Positions 1 to 5,676 of a DNA stretch of 8,350 nt are shown piece after piece (position 1 is the first letter of the stretch; each line of letters opens with the position of its first letter). The notes below the pieces were generated by a model that saw only the letters and a list, made by a program, of their open reading frames with translations, ran no database searches and was not told the DNA's origin. Source of the DNA: JBBQXY01 sp051004815 (GTDB taxonomy: Bacteria; Chloroflexota; Ktedonobacteria; Ktedonobacterales; Ktedonobacteraceae); contig JBPCJY010000217.1 in the NCBI GenBank assembly GCA_051004815.1, forward strand, positions 1 through 8,350, read 5' to 3'. A program made the translations under genes and the position numbers.

Positions 1-26
1 CCCCCCCCAGCACATCTTCCTCCTTT
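1..26 (-). promoter_or_regulatory. Strong ribosome binding site and possible start of a gene leaving the window
   Basis: On the minus strand, bases 26-19 read AAAGGAGG, a near-perfect Shine-Dalgarno sequence, about 20 bases after the yggT stop codon. It is followed by an ATG (15-13, only 3 bases away) and an overlapping GTG in another frame (13-11, 5 bases away, a better distance). Only four or five codons remain before the window edge and they run into a block of eight G, so no product can be named. The tight spacing suggests a gene co-transcribed with yggT. The G-run at the very edge may also be a sequence or assembly boundary. Confidence 0.35.
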
Positions 27-47
27 CGTGCGGGGCGCGAAGCAGCA

Positions 48-608
48 TTACAAACGGCCACGACGTGACGTTGTCATGCTTTGCCGTCCTGTTACAACGG
101 GAGCGAATATTACCCTACCCAACGATACGATGCCCCATGCCAACAATGCATACACGATCATCGCGATAATCGTTGAGACTTCAAAAACGCCATTACTGCC
201 TATCGTCTGGTCATGGAAAATGCCATTAAAGGCGGTCACAAACACATGGCTCAGGCTGTACAGGAACGTGATGAAGCCGTTATCCTGGTTTGCTCCGAAT
301 AGACGGAAGAATAGGCGCAACAATAAGATGATTTCCAGGACGGCTAATACAAAGTAGATGATCGTTCTGATCCAGTAACGGGTATTGGCGCGGCTCTGGT
401 TTTTATCCTCAAAGACTTCCATACGATTTTCGACGCGGTTGCCTTGAGGGTCTACGTAGTTCTCATGTTGGCTCTGCGAGTATGCACCGCCAACATTGGA
501 TGATTGAACAGTATTATCTCCTCTATAGGGCTGTCCCTCGTAGACAGGTTCCTGGTTCATCGGCTGTTGATAGCCTGGCTGCATACGTGGATCGGGGGTC
601 GTACTCAT
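48..608 (-). CDS. YggT-family integral membrane protein with long hydrophilic N-terminus
   Basis: A 186-residue protein of the YggT family (small bacterial membrane proteins of poorly defined role, often linked to cell envelope or division gene clusters). Residues 1-78 are hydrophilic, rich in Q, P, N and Y, and probably disordered. Residues 79-105 carry a charged entry (R78, R81) into a first membrane helix with the family-like pattern LEIILLLRLFFRLFGAN. Residues 112-131 form a semi-hydrophobic segment and 144-167 a second clear membrane helix. The tail is basic (SRRGRL). The ATG at 608-606 is supported by AAGGAG at 622-617 with 8 bases of spacing. Usual YggT proteins are about 90-100 residues, so the extra length is mostly the N-terminal tail. 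It is divergent from ptsH-ptsI and probably co-directional with a gene beyond the left edge. The family call is fairly secure; the role of the tail is unknown. Confidence 0.8.
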   Translation of the reverse strand: MSTTPDPRMQPGYQQPMNQEPVYEGQPYRGDNTVQSSNVGGAYSQSQHENYVDPQGNRVENRMEVFEDKNQSRANTRYWIRTIIYFVLAVLEIILLLRLFFRLFGANQDNGFITFLYSLSHVFVTAFNGIFHDQTIGSNGVFEVSTIIAMIVYALLAWGIVSLGRVIFAPVVTGRQSMTTSRRGRL

Positions 609-742
609 GTTTTTTTCTCCTTAGTCGCTCTACTGCGAATAACCTGACGTTAGAAAATGATATCTCCCTTTATCACGTAAGACTTCGCCAAGAAGAGTCT
701 AGAGAGTAATTTTACATTATCTTGTATAGTGGTCTAGATGAC

Positions 743-771
743 TTAACAAATTGACTATAGATAGGTATAGT
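743..771 (+). promoter_or_regulatory. Sigma-70-like promoter for ptsH-ptsI
   Basis: TTAACA (743-748) and TATAGT (766-771) are separated by exactly 17 bases, each one mismatch from the consensus hexamer. It points toward ptsH, with a predicted start near 778 and a ribosome binding site at 804-812. The rest of the divergent spacer (609-835) is AT-rich. For yggT on the opposite strand I see AT-rich hexamers but no pair good enough to call. Confidence 0.6.
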
Positions 772-803
772 ATGCACATGTAGCCATGCAGTTCTTTCTT
801 CAT

Positions 804-812
804 AAGGGAGGG
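804..812 (+). promoter_or_regulatory. Ribosome binding site for ptsH, without a matching start codon
   Basis: AAGGGAGGG is a strong Shine-Dalgarno sequence. It predicts a start codon around 818-826, but there is no ATG, GTG or TTG there in any frame. Only ATT codons occur at 818 and 824. They are in the HPr frame but are closed by a TAG at 833-835. The site therefore marks where HPr translation should begin and shows that the gene's front end is abnormal as written. Confidence 0.55.
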
Positions 813-835
813 ATAGAATTCTCATTCCTCTATAG

Positions 836-1089
836 TGGCAAACTGGCACGATTGGCAGCAAGTCGGGCTTGCACGCACGGCCAGCCGCCGTCTTTGTACA
901 GCACGCGAAAGAATTTCAGAGTCAGATTACGGTCACAAAAAACGACAAGACGGTCAACGCCAAGTCTATTCTTTCCGTCCTCACGCTTGGTGCTGAGCAA
1001 GGGATCAGGTCGTGCTCAAGGCCAATGGAGATGATGCCGCATCAGCAGTGGCTAAACTGGCTACGCTACTTGAGGGAGACCTCGGTTGA
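836..1089 (+). pseudogene. ptsH: HPr phosphocarrier protein, frameshifted
   Basis: HPr is the small cytoplasmic PTS carrier phosphorylated by enzyme I on a histidine. The reading frame from 836 gives IGSKSG, then LHARPAAVFVQ with the phosphorylatable histidine at codon 872-874. The regulatory serine follows in VNAKSIL at 965-967, exactly 31 residues later, as His15 and Ser46 are in typical HPr. At 1001-1003 the frame breaks: GAG CAA GG must be followed by GAT at 1003 to continue as DQVVLKANGDDAASAVAKL to a TGA at 1087-1089. One base is missing, as if a GGGG run had become GGG. Upstream, an in-frame TAG at 833-835 falls about where residue 2 should be, and no ATG, GTG or TTG lies between it and the TTG of the active-site motif at 869. 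The gene is either a real pseudogene or carries sequencing errors. Its identity is secure; its state is not. Confidence 0.85.
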
Positions 1090-2708
1090 AGACTCTGCAC
1101 GGCATACCGGCAGCACCCGGCATTGCTATCGGCCCAGCACACATCATCCGTCCTGTCCCGACGGTGGATGTCACGGCACAACGCAGCGTGGACGCCTCAG
1201 CCGAAACATCACGTCTCGCAAAGGCCATTGGAGAGGCTTTGATCCGCCTGGATGCCCTGCGAAGCAGCGCAAGCGGGCCAACCGCCGATATATTGGCAGC
1301 GCAACGGGAAATGTTGGACGATCCTGAGTTAAAACGAGGAGCCGGTGATCTCATCGCTGCTGGCCTTACTGCCGAGGCTGCCATTACGCATACCGCTTCT
1401 GACTATGCCGCACAACTCGCGAGCCTTCCCGATGCCTACCTGGCGGCTCGTGCGGAGGATGTACGTGAAGCCGGTCGCCGTATCGTGGCGGAGCTGCAAG
1501 GGACGTCGCTAGAGATACGCCTTGCGCATAAGGCTATTCTTGTCGCGCAAGACCTCGCTCCTGCCGAAACAGTTGGCCTTGATCCCGCACTGCTGCAAGC
1601 CGTCGTCACAGAGACAGGTTCGGCAACTGGACACCTCGCCATCGTGTCACAGGGCCTGAATATTCCAGCCGTGGTTGGCGTGTCCGGTGCGCTCACCCAG
1701 ATTGAGGAAGGCACAACCCTCATCGTCGATGGCGAACGTGGCACTGTTACTATTGCCCCCGACGAAGTCACCCGTGTCGAAACAGCGACACGCATGGCCA
1801 CCACGCAACGTAATAAGCAAGAGCTAGAAGTCTATCGCGACCGCCCAGGTATGACTGCCGATGGGGTCAGGGTAGAAGTATTTGCCAACATTGGGTCACT
1901 GGCAGAGGCACAGAAAGTAGTCGAGATGGGTGCCGAAGGTGTAGGGCTATTTCGCACAGAACTTATCGCTGCGCATGGCTTACCAACTGAGCAAGCACAG
2001 TATGCCATCTACGAGGAGGTAGCCACCGTTCTACAGCGACCTCTCATTGTGCGTACCTTCGATATCGGTGGCGATAAACCTGTTCCTGGACTGGATATAC
2101 CAGCAGAGGCGAACCCATTCCTGGGGTGGCGCGGCATTCGCCTGGCCCTCGACCGACCAGAAGAAGTTTTTCTGCCCCAAATACGCGCTCTTTTACGCGT
2201 CGCCGCCAGGCATGACTTGCGCATCATGTTGCCCATGATTACGGTAGCGCAAGAAGTTGAGGCTGCGCGTTCACTGATCGAACAGGCGACAAAAGACCTG
2301 GCACGGGCTGGGCAACGAGTCGGTCATATCCAACTCGGCATTATGGTTGAGACGCCAGCGGCGGCTGTCACGCTCGATCAATTCCGCGGCCTTATTGATT
2401 TCGCTTCGATTGGCACCAACGATTTGATTCAATACACCTATGCCGTTGACCGAACCAATACGCAAGTACGAGAACGCGCCAAACCATTGGGAATGGCGAC
2501 CCTCCGTCTCATCGCACAAATCTGCCGCGCAGGTATACCCGTTGCTGTCTGCAGACAATTAGCCAGCGATAGAGAAGCTATCCCTTTGCTGGTCGGCTTA
2601 GGTGTTCGTGAACTCTCTGTCGCCCCCGTACATGTCCCAACGGTCAAACAGGTTCTCTCTTCTATGACACTGGGGGAGATGCAAGCAAGGGCGGAACAAT
2701 ATATTTAA
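1086..2708 (+). CDS. ptsI: PTS enzyme I, phosphoenolpyruvate-protein phosphotransferase
   Basis: Cytoplasmic enzyme that autophosphorylates from phosphoenolpyruvate and passes the phosphate to HPr. At 540 residues it is slightly short of the usual 570. The N-terminal domain begins LHGIPAAPGIAIGPA. The swivelling phosphohistidine domain has GSATGHLAI with His183 and NIPAVVG. The C-terminal TIM-barrel domain has GLFRTEL (R290), RTFDIGGDKPVPGL (R323), NPFLGWRGIRL, GIMVETPAA (E422), SIGTNDLIQYTYAVDR (D446, R456) and the proton-donor cysteine C489. Around that cysteine the sequence is VAVCRQLASD rather than the usual CGE(M/L)AGD, and the customary HPA before LRLI is GMA (residues 469-471). The TTG start overlaps the ptsH stop in TTGA, indicating translational coupling; no independent ribosome binding site is evident. 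No EII or EIIA gene is nearby. The family assignment is secure; full activity is less certain because of the changed residues. Confidence 0.93.
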   Translation: MKTLHGIPAAPGIAIGPAHIIRPVPTVDVTAQRSVDASAETSRLAKAIGEALIRLDALRSSASGPTADILAAQREMLDDPELKRGAGDLIAAGLTAEAAITHTASDYAAQLASLPDAYLAARAEDVREAGRRIVAELQGTSLEIRLAHKAILVAQDLAPAETVGLDPALLQAVVTETGSATGHLAIVSQGLNIPAVVGVSGALTQIEEGTTLIVDGERGTVTIAPDEVTRVETATRMATTQRNKQELEVYRDRPGMTADGVRVEVFANIGSLAEAQKVVEMGAEGVGLFRTELIAAHGLPTEQAQYAIYEEVATVLQRPLIVRTFDIGGDKPVPGLDIPAEANPFLGWRGIRLALDRPEEVFLPQIRALLRVAARHDLRIMLPMITVAQEVEAARSLIEQATKDLARAGQRVGHIQLGIMVETPAAAVTLDQFRGLIDFASIGTNDLIQYTYAVDRTNTQVRERAKPLGMATLRLIAQICRAGIPVAVCRQLASDREAIPLLVGLGVRELSVAPVHVPTVKQVLSSMTLGEMQARAEQYI

Positions 2709-2722
2709 ATGAGTTTCAGCCA

Positions 2723-2837
2723 GTAGGCCGATAATGCAGTTTAACAAATTAACGCAAGGTATCAAAGAAGCCAGAGCAGCGCACAGGCCAATTTTATACA
2801 TCGTGTTAATTTGTTAAAGTGCATAATCGGCCCCTAC
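2723..2837. repeat. 115-bp MITE-like element with long terminal inverted repeats
   Basis: The left arm (2723-2753) and the reverse complement of the right arm (2805-2837) match at 29 of 31 aligned bases, with a two-base gap. Both begin GTAGG..CCGAT and end TTTAACAAATTAAC. The right arm has GTAGGGGCCGAT where the left has lost two G. The 51-base interior (2754-2804) has no open reading frame. No clear target duplication flanks it. The structure resembles a non-autonomous mobile element or a large cruciform. It lies between the convergent ptsI and Uma2 genes, so it could also end transcription from both sides, although the loop is long for a normal terminator. The inverted repeat is directly visible; mobility is inferred. 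Confidence 0.7.
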
Positions 2838-2898
2838 GGTTGCTTGCTGCGTTCTTCAGTGAGGTGTATTGGGATTTGTTGTTGCTGCTGGGGGGTGC

Positions 2899-3504
2899 TC
2901 AGAGTTCTATCCCGTCATACACCTCGTCAAAGGGGAAACGGACGCCGATGCTGGTGAGTTCGACCAGATCGCCCATGCGATAGTGGTACTGACGCCAGAA
3001 GTTGCCCTCGCGCCGATGAACTTCAATGGCCTGGTATTCGCTGCTCACGAGCATATATTTCTGCACGCTTGGCAGCGTCTGATACGTCCTGAACTTGGCA
3101 CCGCGGTCGCGCTTTTGGGTGGCCGGGGAGAGCACTTCAATCACCACGGTGGGATTCTGCAACATGGATCCGCTTTGTGGCCCACAGGCCACAGTGATAT
3201 CAGGGTAGTAATACTGACGCTCGGCCAGCTTCATGCGTGCATCACTGGTGTAGGCGCGGCATGGCTTGCCTCGCAGTGATCCTACGAGAAGATAGGTGAG
3301 TTGCGCACAGATATCCGCATGGGCCACACTCCCGCCAGCCATATCAATCGCGGCCTGGTCATCATAGGCACTAGACGGCGGGCGCAGCATAAACACGTAG
3401 CCATTGTCGTACTCGTACTTGGCGTCGGTCGCTTCATCCAGCGTGAGGTATTGCTCGACGGTCATGTAGATGCCGTCGCTCATCTGTGATTTATCAGCTA
3501 CCAT
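2899..3504 (-). CDS. Uma2-family (DUF820) predicted PD-(D/E)XK nuclease
   Basis: A 201-residue protein of the Uma2 family, which is abundant in cyanobacteria and Chloroflexota and has a restriction-endonuclease-like fold; the biological role is unknown. Seen here are the N-terminal helix MTVEQYLTLDEATDAKYEYDNGYVF (residues 14-38), MAGGSVAHADICAQL (55-69), YYYPDITVACGP with the presumed metal-binding D102, VVIEVLSPATQKRDRGAKF with E123 and K137, and YQTLPSVQKYMLVSSEYQAIEVHRR (141-165). The position after E123 reads EVL rather than the classical ExK, as is common in this family. Residues 39-54 look like an insertion between the first strand and the MAGGS motif. The ATG at 3504-3502 has AAGGAG at 3518-3513, spaced by 8 bases. 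It follows the GH20 gene by 87 bases and has its own likely promoter. Not recognised as part of a restriction or toxin system here. Confidence 0.88.
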   Translation of the reverse strand: MVADKSQMSDGIYMTVEQYLTLDEATDAKYEYDNGYVFMLRPPSSAYDDQAAIDMAGGSVAHADICAQLTYLLVGSLRGKPCRAYTSDARMKLAERQYYYPDITVACGPQSGSMLQNPTVVIEVLSPATQKRDRGAKFRTYQTLPSVQKYMLVSSEYQAIEVHRREGNFWRQYHYRMGDLVELTSIGVRFPFDEVYDGIEL

Positions 3505-3556
3505 AGTCTTTGCTCCTTGCTCATCCGCTGGCCAGTCTATCGACTGCTCTCAGCCT

Positions 3557-3583
3557 ATTGTACCATACATGCGACGATATCAA
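3557..3583 (-). promoter_or_regulatory. Probable promoter for the Uma2 gene
   Basis: On the minus strand TTGATA (3583-3578) is followed after 15 bases by TACAAT (3562-3557), which is preceded by TGG, an extended -10 motif that can make up for short spacing. The predicted start lies roughly 45 bases before the Uma2 ATG. The site fills the 87-base gap after the GH20 stop codon, so Uma2 can be expressed independently. Confidence 0.5.
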
Positions 3584-3591
3584 CTATCTCC

Positions 3592-5139
3592 TTATGCCGC
3601 GAAATGCGTTCCCGGCACTGGCACTGCGCTAAGAATAGTGGCTGTCACCTCGAACTGCTCATAGCTGATGTCGGGGGTGGGGCCGCTCCAGAGTTTATCG
3701 CCCACGGTTTGCATGGCTGGCTCGACGCGGTCATATACATCGGCGTCGCTGACCACGCTGCCCAGCTTATCGTTCCATTCGGCGAACATGCCTCCTAATA
3801 CATGTGGATCATTGGGTGAGAGATTTAGCGCGGGATTAGACAGATCAAAGATGTATGGCTCCCATTGCTCGTACAGCAATTGCGTATCGAGGTAGTCATG
3901 GAAGTAGCCAGCCTTGGGCACGATATAGAGCAGATTGTCGTTGGCATTGACGATATAAAAGCTCTGCTTCACCATATCTACCGGGTTGGCCCAGCGATTA
4001 CTCCAATCATCAATAATAATGTTGTGATCTATCTTCACACTGCCCTGTAACTCTGAGAGACTGCCCCACATCCTGACGGTCTTCCCCTTGCTCTCCAGGT
4101 AAGCGGCATACGTGTTAATAAATTGCCGATACTTGTCCGCGTCACGCTTGTCGTATTCATCGGCACCAATATGCACCTGCGGCCCAGTAAACCACGGCAG
4201 GAACTCGTCCCACATACTATTCAAAAAAGTGTACGTAGCGGGATTGTTCAGGTCGAGCATCTCCTTCGAGTATTGCTGGCTGGCGAGGTCGGGACGGTAT
4301 TGCGTCAATGCCAGATCATGGGCCGGGGCATCAATCTCTGGCGTAATCGTGACAGCATATGACTTAGCAACTGCCTCTAAGGCTTGAATATCCTGCCTGG
4401 TATAGGAGCCATCGGACGCCGCTAACCCCTTGAAACGATCACTGTTGAGGCGGAACGCCGCGTACTTATGCATCCAATCAGGGCTATCTCCTCCGCCGAT
4501 CTCGTTATCATTCAGGTGAATTTGGAAATCGTTCATCTTATACCACGCCATGAGTTTGACGTAGTCTTCCAGGCTCGTAATGGAGAAAAACTTGCGTCCG
4601 GCGTCGAGCATAAAGCCGCGCTCCGCATATTTGGGATAATCTCGCGCCGTTCCCTGTGGCATTTGTGTTTGGGTGGGGTCTTGCAGCAAGATTTGCAAGA
4701 CCGTGCGCGTGCCATAAAAAACGCCTGTACGCGTCAACGCACTGATCGTGACATAATCAGCTATCTTGAGACGATAGCCCTCACTGCCAAGCTCATGATC
4801 GGCATTGCTTACCGTCAGAAAAAAATCACCTGTGACTGGAGAACGTGAAACGACAATTGGGAGCTTATGGCGAGTTATAGCGAGTAAATCACTTTGAAAA
4901 ACCTGCGGAGTATCTTGCAATTGACTGGTATAAGAAGGGTCTACCACAATGCGTGAAGTCCCCACCAGGGTAAATGTACCGCTTGCGCCTTGCCACTCGC
5001 GCAGACTGGGAATAACCGTCGGTGCTGTGTTCACTACCCAACTTGCCAAATCCGCCAGGCGCAAGCGAGCCACATTCGTTAAACCCAGCAGCACTAGCAG
5101 CAGGATCAATACATACAATGCTGCCGTTCTTTTCCTCAC
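3592..5139 (-). CDS. GH20 beta-N-acetylhexosaminidase, membrane-anchored or secreted
   Basis: A 515-residue family 20 glycoside hydrolase, expected to remove terminal N-acetylglucosamine or N-acetylgalactosamine from glycans by substrate-assisted catalysis. Residues 1-4 are basic and 6-20 hydrophobic, a signal peptide or uncleaved anchor with no lipobox cysteine, so the enzyme probably acts outside the membrane. Residues about 40-167 form the usual GH20b-type N-terminal domain. The barrel follows: ERGFMLDAGRKFFS (R174 sugar-binding), WYKMNDFQIHLNDNE (200-213), TPEIDAPAHDLAL (H274), VHIGADEYD with the catalytic pair D327-E328, MWGSLSEL (W358), DDWSNRW, and GGMFAEWND (W455). The family motif HIGGDE is HIGADE here. 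No extra binding domain follows. The start is GTG at 5139-5137, supported by AAGGAG with 8 bases spacing; no ATG fits as well. It is preceded by its own promoter. The substrate (chitin, peptidoglycan or glycoprotein) cannot be told. Confidence 0.93.
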   Translation of the reverse strand: MRKRTAALYVLILLLVLLGLTNVARLRLADLASWVVNTAPTVIPSLREWQGASGTFTLVGTSRIVVDPSYTSQLQDTPQVFQSDLLAITRHKLPIVVSRSPVTGDFFLTVSNADHELGSEGYRLKIADYVTISALTRTGVFYGTRTVLQILLQDPTQTQMPQGTARDYPKYAERGFMLDAGRKFFSITSLEDYVKLMAWYKMNDFQIHLNDNEIGGGDSPDWMHKYAAFRLNSDRFKGLAASDGSYTRQDIQALEAVAKSYAVTITPEIDAPAHDLALTQYRPDLASQQYSKEMLDLNNPATYTFLNSMWDEFLPWFTGPQVHIGADEYDKRDADKYRQFINTYAAYLESKGKTVRMWGSLSELQGSVKIDHNIIIDDWSNRWANPVDMVKQSFYIVNANDNLLYIVPKAGYFHDYLDTQLLYEQWEPYIFDLSNPALNLSPNDPHVLGGMFAEWNDKLGSVVSDADVYDRVEPAMQTVGDKLWSGPTPDISYEQFEVTATILSAVPVPGTHFAA

Positions 5140-5248
5140 CCGCTGCGCTCCTTCTAAATAGTTCCTTCAGGATAACACTTCCTGACGTTTATTGGTACAG
5201 CCAAAAAGCCCGTTTCGTTCCCAGTGTTACGAAAAACGGTACCATATG

Positions 5249-5277
5249 AGTATATGTCTCTTCAGCGAGTGAGTCAA
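5249..5277 (-). promoter_or_regulatory. Sigma-70-like promoter for the GH20 gene
   Basis: On the minus strand TTGACT (5277-5272) and TATACT (5254-5249) are separated by exactly 17 bases, each one mismatch from consensus. The predicted start near 5242 leaves an untranslated leader of about 100 bases before the GTG at 5139. I see no recognisable riboswitch in that leader. Confidence 0.65.
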
Positions 5278-5326
5278 TTTATCCGAGGCGGTTGAACTAA
5301 AGTGCTATTTTCACTTCTACATGATA

Positions 5327-5551
5327 TTACGGCTTAGGACGCTTGAAGAAGAGAGCACTATGACCTCCATACGTGATACTGATTGTACCCGACATTTCCC
5401 AGCCATCCGCACCAAGTCGATTGATAAACTCATTCAGTGGAACGCGCTTCCAATCCTTCAATGGCTGACCGTTTACAAACTGGGCAGCTATATTAGCATT
5501 ATTGAAGCCAAAAATTGTTAAATTGACTTCGAGGTATTCCCATTTGGGCAT
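5327..5551 (-). CDS. Small DUF4177-like protein of unknown function
   Basis: A 74-residue soluble protein. It begins MPKWEYLEVNL and has LNEFINRLGADGWEMSG at residues 40-56, then a strand ending in ALFFKRPKP. This WEY...LN..GADGWE...FKRP order is the pattern of DUF4177-type proteins, small alpha-beta proteins without a known biochemical role. No membrane helix or signal peptide is present. The ATG at 5551-5549 was chosen over an in-frame ATG further upstream (5614) because AAGGAG sits at 5564-5559 with 7 bases spacing and because the homologous part begins at WEY. The upstream ATG would also overlap the promoter. Transcribed alone between the FUSC and GH20 genes. Confidence 0.75.
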   Translation of the reverse strand: MPKWEYLEVNLTIFGFNNANIAAQFVNGQPLKDWKRVPLNEFINRLGADGWEMSGTISITYGGHSALFFKRPKP

Positions 5552-5591
5552 ACTATCTCTCCTTCTATTTTCAGTTGATTCTAGAGTATAT

Positions 5592-5619
5592 ACTATACCA
5601 TTGTATATAAACACGTCAA
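5592..5619 (-). promoter_or_regulatory. Sigma-70-like promoter for the DUF4177-like gene
   Basis: On the minus strand TTGACG (5619-5614) and TATAGT (5597-5592) are separated by 16 bases. The -35 hexamer lies just 9 bases from the end of the GC-rich repeat at 5629-5676, so the repeat forms the upstream boundary of this promoter. The leader before the ATG at 5551 is about 35 bases. Confidence 0.6.
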
Positions 5620-5628
5620 TAGATGGGC

Positions 5629-5676
5629 GGGGCCGAGCCGATAAATCGGCGGTGGGCGCGATAAATCGGCCCCTAC
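5629..5676. repeat. Short GC-rich palindromic repeat at the 3' end of the FUSC gene
   Basis: The outer ends GGGGCCGA (5629-5636) and TCGGCCCC (5666-5673) are inverted copies. Inside, GCCGAT-AA-ATCGGC (5637-5650) can fold as a hairpin, and GATAAATCGGC occurs twice (5640-5650 and 5660-5670). Read on the minus strand the element starts GTAGGGGCCGATT, identical over 13 bases to the right end of the 115-bp element at 2723-2837. The first TAG is the FUSC stop codon. It could act as a transcription terminator or a REP-like repeat; no T-run follows the hairpin, so a classical rho-independent terminator is not supported. Confidence 0.65.

Noticed and set aside
998..1006. Programmed -1 frameshifting in ptsH
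   Set aside because: The break has the right direction (-1), but there is no X-XXY-YYZ slippery heptamer in frame and no obvious stimulatory structure was recognised, so a lost base is the simpler explanation.
786..1034. An 82-codon open frame beginning at the ATG at 786
   Set aside because: It overlaps HPr in a different frame, lacks a ribosome binding site and its product does not resemble HPr. It probably exists only because the HPr region is frame-disrupted.
1061..1804. Open frames on the minus strand opposite ptsI (1061-1384 and 1436-1804)
   Set aside because: They lie antisense to a clearly conserved enzyme I gene, show no recognisable domain and no ribosome binding site, and are expected by chance opposite GC-rich codons.
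2723..2837. Treating the inverted repeat as a simple rho-independent terminator
   Set aside because: The arms are over 30 bases with a 51-base loop and there is no T-run directly after the stem, so the form fits a mobile-element relic better.
5300..5316. AAGTG...CACTT hairpin after the DUF4177-like gene as a terminator
   Set aside because: The stem is only five pairs with no strong T-run, so it cannot be told from chance.
5552..5614. Longer start for the DUF4177-like gene at 5614
   Set aside because: The extra 21 codons cover the predicted promoter and ribosome binding site, and the ATG at 5551 has a well-placed AAGGAG.
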